Assembly (NCBI GenBank): GCA_903858085.1
Contig: CAIOHJ010000111.1
Coordinates: 1 to 9,534, forward strand
Direction of reading: 5' to 3'
DNA: 9,534 nucleotides
Source: an uncultured Chloroflexota bacterium
Lineage (GTDB): Bacteria > Chloroflexota > Anaerolineae > Caldilineales > Caldilineaceae
Positions 6,014-9,534 of this stretch are shown piece after piece. A program made the translations under genes and the position numbers. The notes beneath the pieces are model-generated. The model was not told the origin of the DNA and did no database searches. It worked only from the letters and a program-made list of their open reading frames with translations. Numbering within the stretch: position 1 is the stretch's first letter; every line of letters begins with the position of its first letter.

Positions 6014-7357
6014 TTACACTTTGGGGGATCGAGCCGCAAGTTTGCGATAGACCTCCAACAAACTCGCTGCCAGTTTTTGAGAGTCGTGGCGCCAAGGACG
6101 GGCAGAATCGACGATGTCGCCCGTAAAAATTTGAAAACCAGCCTCTTCCCCGGCCGCTGGGAGGGTCACCCAGCTCGCCTGCCCCCCCGGCGAACGGGTC
6201 AGGTCGTAGTTGTGGTTGGCCAGCGCAGCAGTGAAGGCCTCGCCGGCATGCTGGCGCAGTTTCAACAGATGGTCGAGCACGGTGTAGCCGTCAGTCTCTC
6301 CTGCCTGGGTCGCTACGTTGCACACATAGATGCGCACCGCCGCAGAAGCGAGAATCGCCTCCCGAATCGCATCGACCAACAGATTGGGCAGCACACTCGT
6401 GTAAAAACTGCCCGGCCCTGCCACGATCAGATCGGCCTGAAGGATCGCACGAATCGCCTCCGGGTAGGCCCTGGCATGGGCAGGCTGCAGATAGACCCGT
6501 TCGATCTGGCCACCGGCCAGCGACATGTTGCTCTCCCCCTGCACGACCCCCCACTCCACATGGCCGTCCGCCAGCACTTGTTTGACCTCGGCAAAGAGGG
6601 TGACATTTTCCAGAGTGCTGGGCAGGACGCGTCCGCGCACAGCCAGCACCCGGCTGCTCTCTGCGATCCCACTCTCAAAACTGCCGGTGATGGCCGCCAT
6701 CGTCGTGATAAACAGGTTGCCAAAACTGTGCCCGGCCAGCCCGTTGGGCTGCTCCCCCACATCGCTTTCGGCAAAACGATACTGGAACAGCCGCGTCATC
6801 AACCCTTCCACCTCGCTGAGCGCCGCAATGTTGTTGCGAAAATCTCCCGGCGGCAAGGTGCCAGTCTGCCGACGCAGCCGCCCGCTGCTGCCACCATCGT
6901 CCGCCACCGTGACAATGGCAGTCAGGTTGTCCGTGTGCGCGCGCAACCCTCGCAGCAGCTGCGGCATGCCCGTTCCCCCGCCGATCGCAACGATACGGAG
7001 CCCGTGCCGCCGCTGCTGGCGGTGCAGCCAGGAGCGCAGTGCCCGTCTGTTGTACAAAGCAGGCTCCTCTGGCCAGATCGAGCGCCCAATCCACCCATAC
7101 AGACGGACTATTCCGAACAGAGCGCTGGCCGTTCCTGCCCCAATCAGCACCCCCCCCCAGATCACAGAAAAAAGGGCGGAGAACTTCTGTGGAGCCGGTG
7201 CCAGCCACAAAAGCAAAAGCAGCGCAAAGCCCAGGCTGGCCAGGCAAAACCCAGCCAGCACGGGCAGGAGATGGCGCTTGACGCCGCTCCCAGGCCGCAG
7301 CAAAAAGAGCCCATATTCAGAGAGCAGAAGGAAAAACTGGACAAACCGGTCAGACAT
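6014..7357 (-). CDS. yvcK: YvcK / CofD-like gluconeogenesis factor with N-terminal membrane extension
   Basis: A 447-residue protein. The C-terminal part from about 119 is a full YvcK (CofD-related) Rossmann-type domain: Val-Ala-Ile-Gly-Gly-Gly-Thr-Gly at 123-130, Val-Ala-Asp-Asp-Gly-Gly-Ser-Ser-Gly-Arg at 151-160, Pro-Pro-Gly-Asp-Phe-Arg-Asn at 169-175, Gly-His-Ser-Phe-Gly-Asn-Leu at 209-215, Gly-Pro-Gly-Ser-Phe-Tyr-Thr-Ser at 314-321 and Gly-Glu-Thr-Asp-Gly-Tyr at 353-358. In Firmicutes and actinobacteria YvcK binds UDP-sugars, is needed for growth on gluconeogenic carbon and for cell-wall homeostasis, and is a kinase substrate. About 115 extra residues at the N-terminus hold two probable membrane helices (about 31-53 and 61-85), which would tether the domain to the membrane. 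The ATG at 7355-7357 is chosen. An in-frame TTG at 7366 is too near GGGGAG, and that site lies in the arm of a strong hairpin. The next gene downstream is gap, 62 bases away. A run of nine C (7150-7158) falls in the second helix. Confidence 0.94.
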   Translation of the reverse strand: MSDRFVQFFLLLSEYGLFLLRPGSGVKRHLLPVLAGFCLASLGFALLLLLWLAPAPQKFSALFSVIWGGVLIGAGTASALFGIVRLYGWIGRSIWPEEPALYNRRALRSWLHRQQRRHGLRIVAIGGGTGMPQLLRGLRAHTDNLTAIVTVADDGGSSGRLRRQTGTLPPGDFRNNIAALSEVEGLMTRLFQYRFAESDVGEQPNGLAGHSFGNLFITTMAAITGSFESGIAESSRVLAVRGRVLPSTLENVTLFAEVKQVLADGHVEWGVVQGESNMSLAGGQIERVYLQPAHARAYPEAIRAILQADLIVAGPGSFYTSVLPNLLVDAIREAILASAAVRIYVCNVATQAGETDGYTVLDHLLKLRQHAGEAFTAALANHNYDLTRSPGGQASWVTLPAAGEEAGFQIFTGDIVDSARPWRHDSQKLAASLLEVYRKLAARSPKV

Positions 7358-7369
7358 GACAGTCAAAAC

Positions 7370-7417
7370 TCCCCGGCACAGCGCAGCAAGCCTGACGTTT
7401 CTGCGCTGTGCCGGGGA
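7370..7417 (-). terminator. 17-bp hairpin between the B-repeat membrane protein gene and yvcK
   Basis: CCCCGGCACAGCGCAG (7371-7386) and CTGCGCTGTGCCGGGG (7401-7416) are perfect inverse complements, with one further T-A pair outside, around a 14-base loop. On the minus strand the stem is followed by GTTTT, so it can act as an intrinsic terminator of the upstream gene, which stops at 7440. The same 3' arm carries GGGGAG (7369-7374), the only good ribosome binding site for the yvcK ATG. When folded, the element would therefore also hide that site. Pairing and overlap are seen directly; which role dominates is unknown. Confidence 0.7.
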
Positions 7418-7439
7418 AAAAGTACCCCTTGTTCCAGCC

Positions 7440-8288
7440 TCAGTCCGCCAGCGGCACGTACAGCCGCTGACCTTCCGCTGCAGCGCCGTCCACCGTCACG
7501 GCAAGGGGGTCGCCGGCAACGCTGTAAGGCCCGGCATCGACGACCGCAAAGGTATAACTGCCCGGTGCCAACGCCCCCACCGTGACCCCACTTTCGGCAG
7601 AGACAAACTCCCCCACCTGGCCGCCCGCATCGTCGAAGACACGCAGCGTCACGCCGGCCACACCCGCCTCGCCCGCATCCATTGCCCCATTCTGGTTGCT
7701 GTCGACATAGAAAAACAGAGCAACTGCGTCCGGCTCGACCGCCGCAGGGGCCGATTTGACCGCCGCTGTCGGTTCGGCCACCGTGGCTTCCATCTCCTGC
7801 ATCGAGAGCAACGCCTGGTCCAATGCCGCCACAAAGGTGTCGAAACGCGCGCCCGTGACCGCCAAAAGATCGACCGCTCCCTGCAGGCTCTGTACAGCCA
7901 CCCCCTGCTCATCCAGCTCGACCAGCGTCCTGTCGACCTGGCTGCGCGCGCCGGCCAGTTGGTCGCGGACTTCTACCACCTGCCCCGCCACCACATCCAC
8001 ATTCTGGCTGACCGCACCGATGTTCTCGCTGAGCCGCGCCAGGTTGGCCTCCATGACCGCCATGCGCTCCGGCCGGGTAAAGTTGAGGGTGCCGCCGTTG
8101 ATGATCGCCAACACCAGCATCGTGGCCAGCATCCCCAACACCGCACCGCCAATGGCCGCAAAGAACATCGAGAGCGAATCCTGGCCTGCCGCCCTGTACT
8201 CCAGCTCGGGTGCAGCCAGCTTGCGTTCGCTGCTCTTCAGATCCAATTCACTCTTCTTCAGCTCTAAAGACTCGTTTTGAACACTCAT
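7440..8288 (-). CDS. Membrane-anchored coiled-coil protein with C-terminal SdrD B-like domain
   Basis: A 282-residue protein of unknown function. Residues 1-38 are charged and probably cytoplasmic. One membrane helix lies at about 41-64 (Gly- and Ala-rich). About 75-165 are heptad-like and probably a coiled coil (many Val/Leu with Gln/Glu/Asp). About 170-188 form an Ala/Pro/Glu linker. About 189-280 look like an Ig-like beta domain of the SdrD B / carboxypeptidase-regulatory type: the calcium-loop pattern Asp196-x-Asn198-x-Asn200-Gly-x-x-Asp204-x-Gly-Glu207 is followed by Gly-Val-x-Gly-Val-Thr-Leu, and later by Leu-Ala-Pro-Gly-Ser-Tyr. The topology suggests an external B domain on a coiled-coil stalk. 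Its Cys-free C-terminus has no sorting tail. The ATG at 8286-8288 has AAGGAGG a few bases upstream. This is the first gene of the minus-strand block; the strong hairpin after it may end its own transcript. Confidence 0.85.
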   Translation of the reverse strand: MSVQNESLELKKSELDLKSSERKLAAPELEYRAAGQDSLSMFFAAIGGAVLGMLATMLVLAIINGGTLNFTRPERMAVMEANLARLSENIGAVSQNVDVVAGQVVEVRDQLAGARSQVDRTLVELDEQGVAVQSLQGAVDLLAVTGARFDTFVAALDQALLSMQEMEATVAEPTAAVKSAPAAVEPDAVALFFYVDSNQNGAMDAGEAGVAGVTLRVFDDAGGQVGEFVSAESGVTVGALAPGSYTFAVVDAGPYSVAGDPLAVTVDGAAAEGQRLYVPLAD

Positions 8289-8322
8289 ACTCCTCCTTCA
8301 AACTCCCTACAAATGGTTCGCT

Positions 8323-8377
8323 TGCCACCCAGTGGCACCTTATCGCATTCCAGGCCCCCTGTGCCATAATAGTGGCA
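8323..8377. promoter_or_regulatory. Pair of related palindromes, candidate operators
   Basis: TGCCAC-CCA-GTGGCA at 8323-8337 is a perfect palindrome with a three-base centre. TGCCAT-AATA-GTGGCA at 8362-8377 repeats the same half-sites with one change and a four-base centre. The two centres are about 40 bases apart, close to four turns of DNA, and the second overlaps the A+T-rich candidate -10 element. This layout fits a dimeric repressor or activator binding twice at a divergent promoter. They could also fold as small hairpins in the leader RNA. The regulator is not identified. Confidence 0.45.
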
Positions 8378-8410
8378 GAGCAGGGCTCAATCAGTAAGCT
8401 TGCCAGAAAA

Positions 8411-8446
8411 TTCTCAGAGACTTTTCTCAGAGACTTTTCTCAGAGA
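8411..8446 (+). repeat. 13-bp tandem repeat, about 2.8 copies
   Basis: The unit TTCTCAGAGACTT occurs exactly at 8411-8423 and 8424-8436, and then for ten bases at 8437-8446 before diverging. The repeat lies in the untranslated region upstream of the methyltransferase. It looks like a short variable-number repeat. Confidence 0.9.
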
Positions 8447-8559
8447 GACAGGCCAGCTGGCCGAGCCTGCACGGGAGCCTGCGTTGGGTGCGCAGACCGG
8501 CACCTGTTTTCTAGTGTACTGGCATGCTCCGGCGTGCGTCAAGCCGGGCAGGGGTGCGA

Positions 8560-9534
8560 TTGACCGACACCATTCAGCTGTTTTCGCCGCAGACAGGCAG
8601 GGGAAAGGGCCCACCGCCCTCGCCCGAGGCTGCTGTGGTCGATTTTCTGCTGGCACCCTCGACCCAGCTGCTGTTCGACGCGCTGGCAGCAGAGCCGCTG
8701 GACGACAGCCAGCTGCTGCCCACGCTCGCCCGGCTGCGCCGCCAGCTGCCGGCCCCATTTGCCGCCGCACTGGTCGACCAGGCCCGGCTTCGACGCCGCG
8801 CCGTCGCCAAGTTTGGCGCGGCCAGCCGGATGTTTTTTGTCGCCGAAGCCCTCGAACAGGCAACCGCCGAAGCGCCGGCCCGCCAGCGTGCTGCCCAACT
8901 GGATCGTCTGGCCCCGCCCGGACCCCTGCTGGACCTGGGCTGTGGCATCGGCGGCGACCTGCTGGCGCTTGCCCGCCATCGTGCTGTTTTTGCCTACGAG
9001 CTGGACCCGCTGCGCGCCCGCTTTGCCGCCGCCAACGTGGCAGCCGCCGGGTTGGCAGAACGTGTCACCGTCTATCCCTCTGACTGGACTGCAGCGCCGC
9101 TGCCTCCAGCCGCAGCAGCCTTCGTCGACCCAGCCCGCCGCCATGCAGGACGGCGTACCTTCGATCTGCATGCCCTGCAGCCACCGATCGAGGCTGTGCT
9201 GCGGCTGCGCCGCCAGATCGACTGCCTGGCCGTCAAAGTCATGCCAGGTGTACAGGAGCTGCCAGCAGGCTGCTGCGTAGAATTTGTCAGCCATCAGGGA
9301 ACTTGCAAAGAAGCGGTGCTTTGGTTCGGGCGCCCGGACGCCCCTGCACGCTGGGCCTCTGTACATCGCAGCGATGGCTGGCACTCGCTGGCAAACGATG
9401 GCTCGCGCCCGCCGCTGGGCCCGCTGGAGCCGGGCATGGTGCTCTATGAGCCAGACCCCGCTGTGATCCGCTCCGGCGCCCTGGGCCCCCTCTGTGCCCG
9501 CATCGGCGGCCATCTTTTCGCACCAGACATCGCC
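8560..9534 (+). CDS. Class I SAM-dependent methyltransferase with THUMP-like domain (3' end outside)
   Basis: 325 codons are visible, with no stop before the window edge. Residues about 24-118 form an Ala/Leu/Arg-rich helical N-terminal part. The SAM site follows: Leu-Leu-Asp-Leu-Gly-Cys-Gly-Ile-Gly-Gly-Asp at 123-133, then Ala-Tyr-Glu-Leu-Asp-Pro at 145-150 with the acidic residue that would hold the ribose. Phe-Val-Asp-Pro-Ala-Arg-Arg at 188-194 is the motif IV block typical of this family. Cys-Lys-Glu-Ala-Val-Leu-Trp-Phe at 249-256 and Tyr-Glu-Pro-Asp-Pro-Ala-Val-Ile-Arg at 296-304 mark the C-terminal THUMP-like part. The substrate is unknown; RNA is plausible because THUMP domains bind RNA. 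The start is uncertain. TTG at 8560 has AGGGG five bases upstream and is preferred. GTG at 8554 and ATG at 8524 (no ribosome binding site) are in frame, and a TAG at 8512 limits the frame. It is transcribed away from the glycolytic block. Confidence 0.88.
   Translation, partial: MTDTIQLFSPQTGRGKGPPPSPEAAVVDFLLAPSTQLLFDALAAEPLDDSQLLPTLARLRRQLPAPFAAALVDQARLRRRAVAKFGAASRMFFVAEALEQATAEAPARQRAAQLDRLAPPGPLLDLGCGIGGDLLALARHRAVFAYELDPLRARFAAANVAAAGLAERVTVYPSDWTAAPLPPAAAAFVDPARRHAGRRTFDLHALQPPIEAVLRLRRQIDCLAVKVMPGVQELPAGCCVEFVSHQGTCKEAVLWFGRPDAPARWASVHRSDGWHSLANDGSRPPLGPLEPGMVLYEPDPAVIRSGALGPLCARIGGHLFAPDIA

Larger units (their letters stand above)
8289..8559. other. Divergent intergenic region
   Basis: A 271-base non-coding stretch separating the minus-strand block from the plus-strand methyltransferase. 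It must hold promoters for both directions. On the plus strand CATAAT (8365-8370) resembles a -10 element but lacks a convincing -35. On the minus strand the same place reads TATTAT, with a poor CTGATT 17 bases before it. The region also contains two related palindromes and a 13-base tandem repeat (listed separately), a direct repeat of GAGCCTGC (8463-8470 and 8475-8482), and a GGTGC/GCACC inverted repeat at 8487-8504 followed by TGTTTTCT. No convincing gene is seen inside it. Confidence 0.6.

Noticed and set aside
6005..8267. Very long open frames on the plus strand opposite yvcK and the membrane protein gene
   Set aside because: They are antisense to well-supported genes, have Arg/Pro/Ser-rich low-quality composition and no recognisable motifs; they arise from G+C-rich codon use.
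8487..8511. GGTGC/GCACC inverted repeat followed by TGTTTTCT as an intrinsic terminator on the plus strand
   Set aside because: The stem is only five base pairs with an eight-base loop and the T tract is interrupted, so it is too weak to call.
8539..9513. Long open frame on the minus strand opposite the methyltransferase
   Set aside because: The plus-strand frame carries a full set of SAM-binding and family motifs; the antisense frame shows none.
1..9534. Mobile element, phage, toxin-antitoxin, CRISPR or defence system
   Set aside because: No transposase, integrase, terminal inverted repeats, regularly spaced repeats or known defence domains were seen; the gene content is core metabolism and envelope functions.

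Overview
The window reads as a G+C-rich bacterial chromosome segment. It probably comes from the Chloroflexota (Anaerolineae/Caldilineae-like). That placement is an inference from three things: the style of the proteins, a YvcK protein with a membrane-spanning N-terminal extension, and a triose-phosphate cluster beside an exosortase/EpsI pair. It is not proven by any marker gene. No rRNA, tRNA, CRISPR array, insertion sequence, phage gene or integrase was seen. Coding density is high, and nine of the ten genes lie on the minus strand.

Read in the direction of transcription (minus strand, right to left), the block starts at 8288. First comes a membrane-anchored coiled-coil protein with a C-terminal calcium-binding B-type repeat (7440-8288). 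A 17-bp hairpin follows, which also covers the ribosome binding site of the next gene. Next are yvcK (6014-7357) and the lower-glycolysis set gap (4941-5951), pgk (3668-4849), a small conserved-looking protein of unknown function (3150-3560) and tpiA (2379-3143). Beyond a further hairpin lies an envelope group: an exosortase (1452-2300), its EpsI partner (736-1452), an NTF2-like lipoprotein (204-725) and the first 63 codons of a membrane protein ending in HESA, perhaps the start of an HExxH zinc-protease motif (1-189).

On the right, a 271-bp divergent region (8289-8559) separates this block from a plus-strand class I SAM-dependent methyltransferase with a THUMP-like C-terminal part. That gene runs off the window at 9534. 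The divergent region holds two related palindromes and a 13-bp tandem repeat.

GAPDH, PGK and TPI catalyse connected reversible steps of glycolysis/gluconeogenesis. YvcK is known elsewhere as a factor needed on gluconeogenic carbon sources and for cell-wall homeostasis, so its place beside gap makes sense. Exosortase and EpsI belong to envelope protein sorting or exopolysaccharide systems, and no substrate with a recognisable PEP-CTERM-like tail is present here. The window looks mostly like a core metabolic region. The interest lies in the structured intercistronic RNA elements, the unknown protein inside the glycolytic cluster, and the fused-looking metabolic and envelope neighbourhoods. No clearly undescribed multi-gene system could be demonstrated.
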